A stretch of DNA of 64,000 nt from the NCBI RefSeq assembly GCF_027409185.1, contig NC_084462.1:1736001-1800000 (forward strand). The letters are read 5' to 3'. Made by a program: the position numbers and the translations under genes. The DNA is from Cynocephalus volans (lineage: Eukaryota; Chordata; Mammalia; Dermoptera; Cynocephalidae). The notes beneath the pieces are model-generated. The model was given only the letters and a program-made list of their open reading frames with translations. It did no database searches and had not been told where the DNA came from. Shown piece after piece: positions 45,248 to 57,285 of the stretch. Numbering within the stretch: the first letter of the stretch is position 1; the number at the start of each line of letters is the position of its first letter.

Positions 45248-46469
45248 ATCTGAATACAGCAAACTACCTACAGTTTCCAATTTCATGACCTTTCGTACAT
45301 AAAAGGGGGCCATGGAGGCCACATAAAAAACACCAGAGCCTGTTCAAAGTAAGAAGCAAATAGAAGTTCCCCTCTTAAATCTGGTGCTTCAAAGAGCTGC
45401 ACCTTCAGTATAAAAATGAATCAGAAGCTTGTACTCAATCCTTCCACACAACAGGAAATGCAAGGAAAGTCGTTTCATAAATTAGCAAAACAACGAGGAA
45501 AGTTTAGATTCCTGACATGTTATGACAACAAACCAGCTCTACTTAAATCTGCAGCCCCAATTTTTTGGCCCTGGTTGTCTCAAAAGCTTAAGCCAAGAAT
45601 AGAGTTTCAAGTAGTCTCTTTCAAGCATCCATATAAATAAGGTAGAAGCAAAAATCATATCTGAATGAATATACCTTCATCCTAGGCCTTTAAGAATTCC
45701 TATAAATAATAGTCTCCCAAAATAAATAAATAAATAGGACTTAGAGACAACCAAGTACACAAAAGTCAAAAAAAAAAAAAACCCACCATGAGCAATACCC
45801 ATCAGAAACAGCACAGTGAAAATAGACCTACTTCCAAATATTAGAATTATCAAAGACTATAATAGAATTATGTTTACTATAGTTAAGAAATGGAAGACAA
45901 ATTTGAAAATATTTGCAGGGAACAAGAAACTATAAATTGACTATGAAGATTTAAAAAAAAAAACTAAACAGAACTTCTTGAAATAAAATAATTGAAACAT
46001 AAAATTCAGTAGATAATTTACTTCCAGCCATGATGGAGTAACAAGGAACCAATTTACCCTCCCACTGTAAACAACTAGACAATTGGACAAGATATATAAA
46101 ACAACTGTTTTCAAACCTTAAATAAAACGTAGCACAGGCCTTTGATCCCTGAGAAAAGTTGATCTTTCCTTCTGTAGTACCTAATCTGCTGTTAATCACA
46201 TCTGGGGAATTTTTCATTTTATTAGATATTAGATATTACATTTTATTGTATTTTTAATTTCTAGAAGTTATACTAGTTCTTTTTATATCTTCTATTTCTC
46301 CACTTATTAGGTTCATGTTTTTCTTTAAATTCTTTGACATAGTTTTAATAGCTGTTTTAATGTCCTTGACTGCTGGTGCCATCATCTCTGTCATTTATTG
46401 GTCTGTTTTACTTACTCATTTTTCTCCTGGTTATGGGTCTCATTTTCCTACTTCTTCATTTGTTTACTA

Positions 46470-46633
46470 ATTTTTTTTTTAATGACTGGTAAGAGGATCT
46501 CAACCCTTGACTTGGTGTTGTCAGCACCACACTCTCCCAAGTGAGCCAACCGGCCATCCCTATATGGGATCCGAACCCGTGGCCTTGGTGTTATCAGCAC
46601 CGCACTCTCCCGAGTGAGCCACTGGCCGGCCCT
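46470..46633 (-). mobile_element. tRNA-Ile SINE dimer
   Basis: Reverse-oriented full dimer flanked by 'ttgtttactaattttt' on both sides, inside reversed L1. Confidence 0.92.
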
Positions 46634-47431
46634 TGTTTACTAATTTTTGACTGAATGCTAGACTTTGTGAACTTGAGAGTCTGGCTTTTATTGCCTTCCT
46701 TTAATGAGTAATGAGCTTTGTTCTAGCAGGTAACATTACTTGTGGGTTCAGCTTCATTCTTTTGAGGCTTGTTTTTAAGCTTCATTTTGGTGAGTCTACA
46801 GAAGCCCTTTCTTCAGGGGTAGCTCAGTCTTACTGCTAAGGCATGGCCCTTCTGGGGTCGCTATGAAACACCCCATTCAGAACTTGTTCTCCAGTTGTTC
46901 TTTACATGCCCTTGTGGATTTTAACCTGACACATGTACATCTTAGCATTCAGTAAAGACTCAAAGGGACCTCTATGCAAATTTCTGGAAATCTTTTTCCT
47001 TATAGCAGCATCTCCTCCAGAATTCTTCCCTGCAACTTCCAGCTGCTTCATCTTCATCCCCCAGGAAAAAGTAAGTAAAAGAAAGGGAATATTAAAGATT
47101 AAAGCAGAGGTCAATTAAATAGAAAATTAACAAGCATAGAGAAAATAGCAAAAACAAAAGCAGACTTAAAAAAATTTATAAACTCTAGCTAAACTGATCA
47201 AGGGGAAAGAGAGAACATGCAAATTACTAATATCACAAATGAAAGAGGGGTATCAAATACTTAAAAGGATAAAACAAGAATATTATGAACAATGTTATGC
47301 CAACACACTTGACAACCTAGATGAAATGAAAAAAATCACTGGAACACTCAAATTACCAATTACATGATGAAACAGAAAACACAAAAACAGCCCTACAGTC
47401 TATTAGATAAATCGAAGTATAATATATTTTT

Positions 47432-47517
47432 TTAAAAGATGACTGGTAAGGGGATCTTAACCCTTGACTTGGTGTTGTCAGCACCATGCTCTCCCAAAGT
47501 GAGCCATAGGCCGGCCC
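47432..47517 (-). mobile_element. tRNA-Ile SINE, short recombinant form
   Basis: The second-unit tail 'gatgactggtaagg' is joined directly to the 5' end 'ggccggccc' on the minus strand, like the copy at 31950. Confidence 0.8.
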
Positions 47518-47746
47518 TGAAATATAATTTTAAAGCCTTCCTACAAAGAAAACTCTGAAACAATAAGGCTAGGCCTGTGAACCAAACTGTTAGGTCTCTG
47601 AATCCGACTGAAATCACCAAAGACAGACTCTGCCCATGGGGATGAAAGCCTAAACTTACGCTTAGTGGTGTGCAAAACCAAGGACTATATATAAAAACTA
47701 ATGATTATGAGCTTGAAAATTCTATAACCCTCCTCTTTCTACAACA

Positions 47747-48118
47747 AGGGGACTCTGTTTGGCATTAAAGGAAAAGTGCTGGGTATATACAGATCATATT
47801 GGAGTCGTTGAAGACTCCATGAAAAGGTTACGAGAATGCATCAAGCAACGGGACTTAGAACAAGAACAGTCCTCTAACTGGTTTGAATCCTGGTTTAACT
47901 TTTCCCCATGGCTAACAACTTTAATTTCTAGCCTTATGGGACCACTAATAATTCTCCTCTTGCTAATAACCTTGGGACCATGCCTTTTCAATAAACTCCT
48001 CAATTTAATTCGGTCCTGCATGCAAGAGGTCAAATTACTGGTTCTCCATTCCCAATATGATCAAATCCCACTAAAAGATTGGGAACACATAAATTGGGGA
48101 CCAGATATTGACCCTTAA
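47747..48118 (+). pseudogene. ERV env transmembrane-subunit remnant
   Basis: An open stretch of about 120 codons resembles the C-terminal part of a class I (gamma-type) retroviral envelope transmembrane subunit. In order, it shows the C-X6-C element, a short helix, a tryptophan-rich membrane-proximal segment, one long hydrophobic membrane anchor (about residues 55-80) and a cytoplasmic tail with a tyrosine. The second cysteine of the usual C-X6-C-C motif is Trp here. There is no surface subunit, signal peptide or fusion peptide, so it is a non-functional fossil. Confidence 0.75.
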
Positions 48119-48161
48119 GCAAAGATATGCTTTAGAAAATTCCCTTAAAACCAGTGGGGAA

Positions 48162-48502
48162 TGAAGTAATGCCCTCTTTTCTAAGAGCAGGACCGACGCC
48201 ACTTAAGATAGCCCCTCCATTTTGTGAAAGTTAGGCGGGAAAGTGGGGGTGGGACGGGAAGAACTCTGCTAACTACAAAATTAGCTCGTGTACTGTTGGC
48301 TTGTTTGCATTGGCTAATACCTCTTGGTGCGGTGATCAGGCGACCAAGTTGCCGCGCTTGCAGCTTTAAAAACCGAGAACAAAGATGGTTCAGGGCCGCA
48401 CCTTGAATTGACTGGTGCAGTCCGGCTGCTGGAAATAAAAATCTTTTTCTCTTTTTCTATATCAGTCTCCAAGGGTGTTTTTTTCTCCCAACACCTATAA
48501 CA
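48162..48502 (+). repeat. 3' LTR of the gamma-type ERV
   Basis: This 341-bp LTR follows a purine-rich tract. It has a TATA-like 'ctttaaaaacc' (48364) and a poly(A) signal AATAAA at 48434-48439, and ends in CA before the duplicated 'actc'. Confidence 0.78.
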
Positions 48503-48526
48503 ACTCCAGGCCCAGAAGGCTTCACT

Positions 48527-49420
48527 TGTTATACCTCTCGCTTTGTAAGAGACACAAAAGAGATTACTGAAAGCAAATATCAATGCATTGAGAAGCCTGA
48601 AGGGACTGCATCAAGATGACTCCTTTTAGGAAGGAGAAGCAAGGTGCAGCCCCGAGTCAGTTTTTGCTTCAGTTTTTATTGTAAAGATAAGGAAGTTACA
48701 GAAGAAAAACAAATGGTTAATCAATCATAGCAAAAACATAAAGAAACTGGTTATGTAACAATTTTCATCCAAGCATGCATGGTTCAAAATAGTTTAAACA
48801 ATATACTATCAAAAGAGTCATAAATCTAAACTATGTGCTGTGCAAAAGAAACAATAAGGTAATCTTTAAAGTGTCTGACTTCTTAATAAACTCAAAGAAG
48901 CAGCTTAAAGCAAAATGTGGAACGACCCCCATGTACTAACTTATCTAGCAGAATGTCCTTGGAAATCTTAACTCATATTTTCCCACCACTTAAGTTTTGC
49001 TGTATTGAGGGTTATTGCCCCCAAAACAATCCCTGTCTCTTGCCCACATTAAAGGCTTTAGTCTTTTGTAAGTTTCCTTTTTACAAAATCTTTCAATGAA
49101 CCCATTATATTAACAATTAGTGTATACAATCCCTTACCTAAACAGTGATTAGAATCGATTAGATGGGCTTTTGCTCCCTAGCTGTAGGCTGTTTGTGCCT
49201 CCTAGCCAAGGACTTTTGTTCCATGCATGCATTACATAAAAACCCTATACCAAAAATCAGCTGAGAATCAACATATACTCGATTAGAATTGATTAGATGG
49301 GCTTTTGCTCCCTAGCTGTAGGCCGTTTGCCTCCTAGCCAAGGACTTTTGTCCCATACATGCATTACTTAAAAACCCTATCTAATAATCAAATAAGAATC
49401 AAGATTTGTAATCTTCTACA
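48527..49420 (-). mobile_element. Solo LTR (class II-like) with 6-bp TSD and duplicated U3 block
   Basis: The + strand runs from 'tgttatacctctcg' to 'aatcttctaca', flanked by 'ttcact' at 48521-48526 and 49421-49426. It is the inverted relative of the LTR at 56466. On the + strand an approximately 115-125 bp block (49150-49265 and 49280-49392, 'attagatgggcttttgctcc') is repeated in tandem. Confidence 0.88.
49150..49392. repeat. Tandem duplication in the U3 of the LTR
   Basis: Two copies share 'gattagatgggcttttgctc' and 'cctagccaaggacttttgt', differing at a few positions and by small indels. Confidence 0.88.
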
Positions 49421-49668
49421 TTCACTGGCACACTCTATCAAATATTTGAGGAAGAAATAACAAACTTACAGAAACTCTTTTGAAACTACAGAAGGAGGAA
49501 ACACTTCCCTATTCATTTCATGAAGCCAGAATTACACTGATAATAAAACCAGGCAAGGACATGAGAAGAAGAGAAAAATGAAGACCAATATCTCTCATCA
49601 ACATCCTAAATTCAACATCCTTAACAAAACATCAGCAAATTTAATCCAGCAATATATAAAAACAATAA

Positions 49669-49754
49669 TACGAAGGCACTTCAAAAAGTTCATGGGAAGA
49701 CTTGTATTATCTTTTAATTCTATTTTTCCACAAACAGTTTGAAGTACCCTCGTA
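49669..49754. mobile_element. Palindromic MITE, copy 4 of 4, inside L1
   Basis: Outer ends 'tacgaagg' and 'ccctcgta' plus 'cttcaaaaagttcatgg' arms. One arm is mutated ('ccacaaacagtttgaag'). Confidence 0.75.
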
Positions 49755-49814
49755 TACCATGACCAAATGGGGTTTGTCCAAGAACGCAAGAACGCTTTAA
49801 CATTAGAAAATCAA

Positions 49815-49980
49815 GGGCCGGCCCGTGGCTCACTCGGGAGAGTGCAGTGCTGATAACACCAAGGCCACGGGTTCGGATCCTATATAGAGATGGCCGGTTC
49901 GCTCACTGGCTGAGCATGGTGCTGACAACACCAAGTCAAGGGTTAAGATCCCCTTACTGGTCATCTTTAAAAAAAAAAAA
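49815..49980 (+). mobile_element. tRNA-Ile SINE dimer with TSD
   Basis: Full dimer flanked by 'aacattagaaaatcaa' on both sides, inside the L1. Confidence 0.95.
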
Positions 49981-50690
49981 ACATTAGAAAATCAATCAAC
50001 ATAATTCACCACATTAACAAAATATAGAAAACAAAGTGAAGAGACAACCTACAGAATGGGAGAAAATATTTTCTAACTATGCATCCGATAAGGTGTTAAT
50101 ATCCAGAATATACAAGGAACTCAAAAAACTCAATAGCAAAAAAGCAAATAATCTGATTTAAAAATGAGCAAAGGACTTAAATAGACATTTCCCAAAAGAA
50201 CACATAAAAATGGCCAACAGATACATGAGAAAATGCTCAACATCACTAATATCAAAAGAATAATCAAAACCACAATGAGACATCACTTCACCCCAAGCAG
50301 AACGGCTATTATCAAAAAGACAAAAAATAACAAATGCTGGCGTGGATATGGAGAAAGGAGAAACTTTCTATACTGTTGGTGGTAATGTAAGTTGGTACAG
50401 CCACTGTGAAAACAATATGGATGCTCCCCCCAAAATTAAAACTAGAACTACCATATGATCCAGCAATTCCACTACTGGGTATTTATGCAAAGGAAATGAA
50501 ATCAGTATGTTGAAGAGATATCTGCACTCCCATGTTTATTGCAGCACTATTCACAACAGCCAAGATATAGTCAACCTAAGTGTTCATCAACAAATGAAGG
50601 AATAAAGAAAATGTAATATATATACACACATCGGAATACTACTCAGCCATACAAGAAAAAAAAAAAATGAAGTCCTGTCATCATGAATCA

Positions 50691-50884
50691 GCTTTCTAAC
50701 ACAGACCCCTATAAAACCTTTTGACAAACCTGGACAGGTGTAGATGGTCTTTGAGACATAAGTCGACTATTTCCCCAGGCTTCCAGCTTTCTAATTAAAG
50801 GCTACCTTTCCTTACATCAACTCTTGTCTCTTGATCATTGGATATTGAATGGCAAGCAAACAGAATTTCGGAGTCTCAGTAACA
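50691..50884 (+). mobile_element. Possible LTR 3' end remnant
   Basis: 'ctaattaaaggctacctttc' followed by 'cttgatcattgg' and an end 'cagtaaca' resemble an R-U5 segment of a class I LTR. The 5' part is missing. Confidence 0.35.
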
Positions 50885-52690
50885 AACACACTTCACAAGA
50901 GAAGATATGCAAAAGGCCAATAAGCACTTTAAAGGATAGCCAACACCATTAGTCATGAGTGACAGGCAAATTAAAATCACAACTACTACACATGTACTAG
51001 AATGGTTAAAACTAAAAAGATCAATGGTATCAAGGATGTTAGTAAGGATATGGAACAACTGGGACTCTTACACCTTGCTAGTTAGAATGTAAAATTGATT
51101 AAAAATTTTTTGGAAATAGTTTGGCAACTTCCTATTAAGTTAAAAATACCATTAACATATCACCCAGTGATCCTACTCTTATGCATTCACCCAAAAGAAA
51201 TGAAAACATTTGTCCACACAAAGACTTGTACATAAACTCTCACAGTAGCTCTACTCAAGACAGCCCCAAACTAGAAATAATTCAAATGCCCATGAACAGA
51301 AGAATGGATAAACAAACTGTGGTATGATTATAAAATGGAATACTACTTAGCAATAAAAAGGAACAAACCACCAAAACATCCAGTAACATGGATGAATACC
51401 AAAACCATTATGTTAACAAGTCAGATACAAGAATCAGTTTAACAAGTCAGATACAAGAATGCAGTATGATTCTACCTAAACTAGAAAAGAAAAATATAAT
51501 ATATAATGATAGAAAACAGATCAGTGATTAACTGGGGTCAAGGGCAAGAGAAATATAGATGAAAAAATATAAAAATTTAAAAGACCCAGATGGTATGGTG
51601 GAAAGGTCCAACAAATGAGATTAGATGGCTAATGAGGCAGAGAAAAAATGCGAACAAACAATGGCTGAGAGTTTTTGGAGCTAATGAAAACAGTAAGCCA
51701 CAGATGCGAGAAGCCAAAAGAATACCAAGCAACATAAAAGGAATGCCCCTTAGATACATTATAATAAAATTATAGAAAACCAAATAAGAAATAGTCTTAA
51801 AAGGTGTCTGCAAAAAAGACAGATGACCTTCAAACTGACAGTTGAATTCTCAGTAGATGTGATAAAAGCTGGCAGATAGTGAACTGTCTTCAGTGTGATG
51901 GAAAAAAAAGACCCTGCCAAGTTAGCAATCTACATCCAGATAAAATAGGTTTCAAAGCAGAGTGAAATAAAGATATTCTCAGAAGAGAAAAATAGGGAGT
52001 CAGCCACTAGTAGACACTCTCAAAAGAAAAATTAAAAGGATATTCTTCAAATAGAAGAAGGAAATCACGGATGGAAGGCCTGGAACACAACACAGAATAA
52101 AGAACAAAGAAAGAGAGAATTGGAGGCAGGAAATCTAATTGAACACTGACTTTAAAATAAAACAATAATGTCTATGAGTTTAGAAAAAGAATATAAAATG
52201 AAAGTACAATGATATAACATTCACACATAAGTTGTGAATGAGTAAAAATGGATATAAAAAGTGTTATGAGGGCCGGCCCATGGCTCACTTGGGAGAGTGT
52301 GATGCTGATAACACCAAGGCCATGGGTTCGGATCCCTACATAGGGATGGCCAGTTAGCTCACTTGGGACAGTGTGGTGCTGACAACACCAAGTCAAGGGT
52401 TAAGATCCCCTTACTGGTCATCTTTAAAATAAAAAAAAAAGTGTTATGGCCTTATACTGGAAGAGGGTAAAATATTGATTACCTTTAGACATTGGTAAAT
52501 TAACAATGCATATTGTAAATCCTAGGGTAATCACTAAAGCACTAAAATAACAGAAAGCAGAGCAGGTAACTTACAAACTAGCAGAGGAAAAAAAATGGAA
52601 AGAGAAACAACTACTAAATCAATCCAAAAGAAGGCAAGAAAAACAAAATATGGAACAGGAGAAACAAATAGAAAACAAAAAAGTAAGATG
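50885..52690 (+). mobile_element. L1 3' end and older L1M segment with SINE
   Basis: 50885-51540 carries ORF2-terminal and 3' UTR text. 51540-52690 has L1M-like A-rich sequence, with a SINE at 52270. Confidence 0.6.
52270..52442 (+). mobile_element. tRNA-Ile SINE dimer with TSD
   Basis: Full dimer flanked by 'aaaaagtgttatg' on both sides. Confidence 0.95.
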
Positions 52691-54986
52691 GAACACAGAA
52701 ACCAAACTATTTCAGAGCATGATGGCAGACTAGGAGTTCCTGCCTGCATTTCCCCATAAAGATCAGCTATTCGTGAACAAAAATAACTCTGGAAGAGCTT
52801 AAGAGTCTGCCTCAGCAACATGGTGGAAGAAAAACACTGAGAAGAACCTGCACAAAATGGGTAGAAAGAACAGTTTCATTGTGCCTGCATTACATCATCC
52901 CACAAGCCAGCACTGCTCAGCATGGAGAGGGAATTCCCTTGCTTGTACATCCTCCATTCAAGGAAAAGAAGAGTGGGGTGGATAATCACTTTCCCTAGCC
53001 TTTTGGGACACTGCCCAAACAAGCAACTTCAGTTTTGCCTCTCTCAGATCTCTGAGGGGACTGGCATACCTGAGACAGTGTGGAGACAGTGGGGAACAAA
53101 CAAATGGAAAAGGCTATGTCAGTACCAGCCATGCTGGCAGGAGTCACAGTGACCCTTAGTGGCCTGCTCAGCACAGGACTCCAGAAGACTACTCTGCTGA
53201 GAACTTCAATAGCCTTCGTGGCCACTGAGCAGCTCCTCACAACTTTCACCACAGAGAACCCTTGAGTGTTCCCAATGACTGACCCCAGTGGCTTGTTCTA
53301 CAGAGGAACCTAGCAGCTTTCACCATTGAGGAAACCAACTGTTAGCATAGCAGCAGCAAACTGCCTACAACTCTCACTGCAGAGGGCCTGCAGTTTTTGT
53401 TCATGTTCACAGCCTCCAGGTGCCTGATCCACCACCCTCTCCCTGGAGCTGCTTGAGCTGCTCCTACCATGGTCACCCTGACCCAGTGACCCATGCCAGT
53501 GGCCATCACGTTCTCCAGGCACCTAAGCTACCACCCTTCTTCCCTGAAGTTACCCAAGATGCTGCCTCCATGGTTCTGACCCAGGGACCCAGTGCCACTA
53601 CTGCACACATGCCTGCAAATAGCCCTCCATCCTCCCACCACAGGCCCCAACCCTACCACCATGCTTGCACCCATAAACGACTCTGCAGCTGCCCACATAC
53701 ATTCAAATGGCCTGACCCCTGTTGCCAGCCCACAACATGCCCCTGAAATCATGCATGTACAAGTTTTCAGCCCCTGCTTCCATATGTGTGCCCAAAGTCA
53801 GGCCCAGTACCTGCCTCTGACCCCACCCCTTGCTACCATATGCAAGCCTGCAGGTGATCTCTGTTGCCACATCTGTGCCTACAGCTGGCCTCTACAGCAG
53901 TGTTTGAGCACACTGCTAGATCTAGCCTCTACTGCTGCCAGCCTCAGTGCCTAGATGGTAGACTCAAAGGCACAGCCAAGGTCTTGGACAGCCCTCACAG
54001 CACTGTGGACCTCTCACAGCTCTTGTCACCAAGGACCATTCAGGTGACAACATCAGGGATCCCAGCTGCCTGAGCTAACAAGACTTAGCATACCCCAACC
54101 TGGACCCAACATGTGCCCCCACGATTGATACTTGTCACCACTAGACCCAGTGCCATGATGCTTCCAGAACACCTCCTTTCCCCCTTCCTCCACACAGGTG
54201 AAGGTCTTTCCTTACCAGCCCAGCCCATAAAATTTGGAAGAAGTGACTGCTTCTTCAAATGTGCAGACACCTTCATAAGACTACAAAACCATAAAAAATC
54301 AGGGACACATGACCCCACCAAAGGAACACAATAAACTTCCAGTAACTGACTCCAAAGAATTAGAAATCCACAGGTTACCTGACAAAGAATTCAAAATAGT
54401 TTTTCTGAAGAACTCAAAAGAAAACAGCAAATTACAAAAGATGCTCTGATTATTTTTTCCTTCCTTCTAGTAACTTTTACTAAAGAAAACTGAATTACAA
54501 AAACAGATAAACAATATAACAAAATCAGGGAAACAATACAAGAACAAAAGACGAAGCTAAACAAAGACATTAAAAACACAATAAAAAGAACCAAACAAAT
54601 TTTTGAGTTGAAGAATACATGACTGAATTTAAAAATACAATACAGAGTTTCAACAGCAGACTAGATCAAGCAGAAGAAAAAATAAGCAAACTCAATGACA
54701 GATCATTTTATATAATCCAATCAGAGGAGCAAAAAGAAAAAAATAAAATGAATGAAGAAAGCCTATCAGATCTATGTATGGGTCATCATCAAGAGAATTA
54801 ACATTTATATAACCAGATTTACAGAAGAAGAAAACAGATAGAGGGACAGAAAGAATAATGGCTGAAAACTTCCTAATCTGAGGAAAGATACAAACATCCA
54901 GGTATACAAAGCTCAGAGGTCTCCATCCAAATTCAGCCCAAAGAGTTCACCAAGACATGTTTTAATCAACTATTAAAAATGGAAGT
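52691..54986 (+). mobile_element. L1 5' region and start of ORF1
   Basis: A GC-richer 5' UTR-like region (52720-54330), beginning near 'gagcatgatggcagactag', contains repetitive 'cacc/agc' phrases. An ORF1-like part follows (54350-54986) with a coiled-coil-rich remnant at 54619-54801. The several open frames of 70-120 codons at 52.9-54.3 kb lie in the UTR and have no domain support. Confidence 0.6.
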
Positions 54987-55420
54987 TGTAGTGGATTGAA
55001 TTTTTTCCCCAAAAAACTCCCTGAAACTTGAATTGTGTCCCCCAAGTTTTATGTATTAGCAACTTAGCCCCCACTGTGACTGTTAAGAGGGTGGGAAATC
55101 CTATTATGGTAACTGAAAGGTGGAGCCTTGAAGAGGTGATTGGATTGCAGGATGGTGCAGTATTGAATGGATTAAAAATGGTGGTTAGGGGTGTGGTTCA
55201 GAGGGCTTTAAAAGAAGAGGAGAGTCTGTCTTTCTTCTCTCTCTCTTGCTCTCTCTGCTTCTATCATCTTGCAATGTGAGACCCGTGGGTCACTGTCACC
55301 ACCACCAGATGGACTTTGGACTTCTCAGCCTCAGAAACTGTAAGCAATGTATGTCGTTTTTCTTTATAAATCACCCAGTTCCATGTATTTTGATATAAGC
55401 AACAAAAATGGACTAATACA
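54987..55420 (+). repeat. 5' LTR of the MaLR provirus
   Basis: 434 bp, 'tgtagtggattg' to 'ggactaataca'. It has 'agcaatgtatgtcg' where siblings have 'agcaataaatttc', so the poly(A)-signal region is altered. Confidence 0.88.
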
Positions 55421-56566
55421 GAAAATTGGTACCAGAGAAGTGGGGTGTTGCTTATAACAAATACTTGAAAATGTGGGAACAGATTTGGAACTGGGCATTA
55501 GGAAAAGGTTAGAGGAGTTTGGAGGACTCAGAAGAAGACAAAGAGATGAGGGAAAGCTTAGAATGTCTTAGAGACTTGTTACGTGGTGGTGAGCAGAATG
55601 CTGACAGAAATACGGACTGTAAAGACCATTCTAAGGAGGTGTCAGATAGAAATGAGAAGGAGTTTATTGGAAACTGGGGCAAAGATCACCCTTGCTGTGA
55701 ACTGGCATGGGACTTGGCTGCTTTGTGTCGATGCCCTAGGATTTTGTGGAAGTTGGAACTTAGGAGTTGTGAACCAGAGCATTTGGCCGAAGAAATTTCT
55801 AAGCAGCAAAGCATTAAGGAAGTTGCATGGCTACTTGTAACAGCCTATGCTGAGCTATGGCAGCAAAGGCATGACATAAAGCCAGAATGCAAAAGGGAAG
55901 CAGAGTGTAAACATTTAGAAAATTTGCAGTCTGGCCATGTGGTAGAAAAGCAGAGAGCATGCAATGGTGCAGTCTATTGACCATTAGCTGAGAAGATTAG
56001 TACAAAGAAAAGGGATTATCAAGAGAAGGGGGAAAGGGCCCGGAAGGCATTGCAGAAGCCTCTGACGCCAATCCTTCATTTCAGGCCCAAAGACCTTGGT
56101 AGACAAAATGGTCTTGGGGAACAGGCCTGAAGCACCCTCCATGGGCTCACTGCTCAGGACCACCTCGGGGAGCTGCTTCCAGCACCAGCACCCCAGCTGC
56201 TTTGGCAGCCGTAGCTAAATTGGCACCAGGTGTGGCTGGACCCAAAGCTTTGGAAGATACAAGCCAGAAGCCTTGGTGGCATCCACGTGGTGTTAAGAAT
56301 GCCAGAACTGTAGAGGTTTGGGAGCCTCCATCCTGATTTCAAAGGATGTATGGAAAAGTCTGGGGGCCCAGGAAGAGATCTGTCACAGGAGTGGAGTCAC
56401 CACATAGTGTCTTCACTAGAGCAATGTCGAGTGGAAACATGGGGTCAGAGTTGCAGCAGAGAAACTGTAGAAGATATTGACTAAGAAGTTATTAATGAGA
56501 TAGAAATAAAACACATGTAGTTTAGAGGACCAAAGTCCTTAGCGTAGAAGGCCAAAGCCTGTAGTT

Positions 56567-56742
56567 TTTTGTTTTGTTTTGTTTTAAAAAGATGACCGGT
56601 GAGGGGATCTTAACCCTTGACTTGGTGTTGTCAGGACCACACTCAACCAGTGAGAGAATCAGCCATCCCTATATAGGATCTGAACCCATGGCCTTGATGT
56701 TATCAGCACCACACTCTCCCAAGTGAGCCACACGCCGGCCCC
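56567..56742 (-). mobile_element. tRNA-Ile SINE dimer inside the nested LTR
   Basis: Reverse-oriented full dimer flanked by 'ccaaagcctgtagttt' on both sides. Confidence 0.92.
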
Positions 56743-57111
56743 AAAGCCTGTAGTTTAGAGGACCAAAATCCTTAGTTTAGGGGGTCAAAGCCCAACCCTT
56801 TAGAAAAACACATAGGAATGCTAAGATTAAGAAGGACCAGAAAAATTTGACAGGCCTTTGATGTAGATAAGAGAATTGAAGCACAGCAAAGAATGTTTGC
56901 TCTGGGGGCAGTTGCTCTTAGTTCAGCTAAACTTAAATGATGGGAGAGTACGTAAGCTAAAATCTTCAAGGATATTGTGCTAGTAAGTGCTTGGTGGACA
57001 TTCCACATCTTGCCCCTAAGCTGTATCTTTCAGTTTCTTGGGGAGTTATGCACTTTGGTGATTATCTCATTGTTTCTTTTTCTACATCATATATCTTAGT
57101 TTTATGACTCC

Positions 57112-57285
57112 CTTTTTTTTTCTTTTTTCAAAAAGATGACCAGTGAGGGGATCTTAACCCTTGACTTGGTGTTGTCAGCACCATGCTCAGCCAGTGAGCG
57201 AACTGGCCATCCCTATATAGGATCCAAACCCAAGGCCTTGGTGTTCTCAGCACCACACTCTCCCGAGTGAGCCATGGGCCGGCCC
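57112..57285 (-). mobile_element. tRNA-Ile SINE dimer inside the nested LTR
   Basis: Reverse-oriented full dimer flanked by 'tatgactcc' on both sides. Confidence 0.9.

Larger units (their letters stand above)
44986..46900. mobile_element. L1 fragments in both orientations
   Basis: 45390-46200 is L1 5'-region-like in + orientation. 46200-46900 is reversed old L1 ('cctggttatgggtctcattt') carrying a SINE at 46470. A MITE sits at 45160. No gene. Confidence 0.5.
47556..48502 (+). mobile_element. Deleted gammaretrovirus-like ERV: env remnant plus 3' LTR
   Basis: The element starts TG and ends CA and is bounded by 'actc' at 47552-47555 and 48503-48506, within an L1 that is continuous across it. 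The 5' 190 bp is unassigned. A 3' env fragment is followed by a purine-rich tract and an LTR. gag, pol and most of env are missing, so it is defective. Confidence 0.75.
47050..50690 (+). mobile_element. L1 ORF2 to 3' end, host of several nested insertions
   Basis: One L1 can be read across its insertions. It passes 'agccttcctacaaagaaaac' (47535), resumes 'tccaggcccagaaggcttca' (48506) and again at 49427, and ends at about 50690. Inside are a SINE (47432), an ERV remnant, a solo LTR, a MITE and a SINE (49815). All frames are broken. Confidence 0.75.

Noticed and set aside
47747-48118. Domesticated env (syncytin-like) gene
   Set aside because: Only the end of the transmembrane subunit remains, with no surface subunit, signal or fusion peptide, and a key cysteine is replaced.
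49150-49392. CRISPR-like direct repeats
   Set aside because: Only two long copies without spacers, inside an LTR of a mammalian genome.
53420-54073. Overlapping 70-120-codon open frames
   Set aside because: They lie in a C-rich L1 5' UTR-like region, overlap one another in different frames, and have no domains.
55519-55980. 153-codon open frame as a domesticated gag-like gene
   Set aside because: It is colinear with non-coding MaLR internal sequence that is broken in the copy at 131-1620; no sign of selection can be claimed from one copy.
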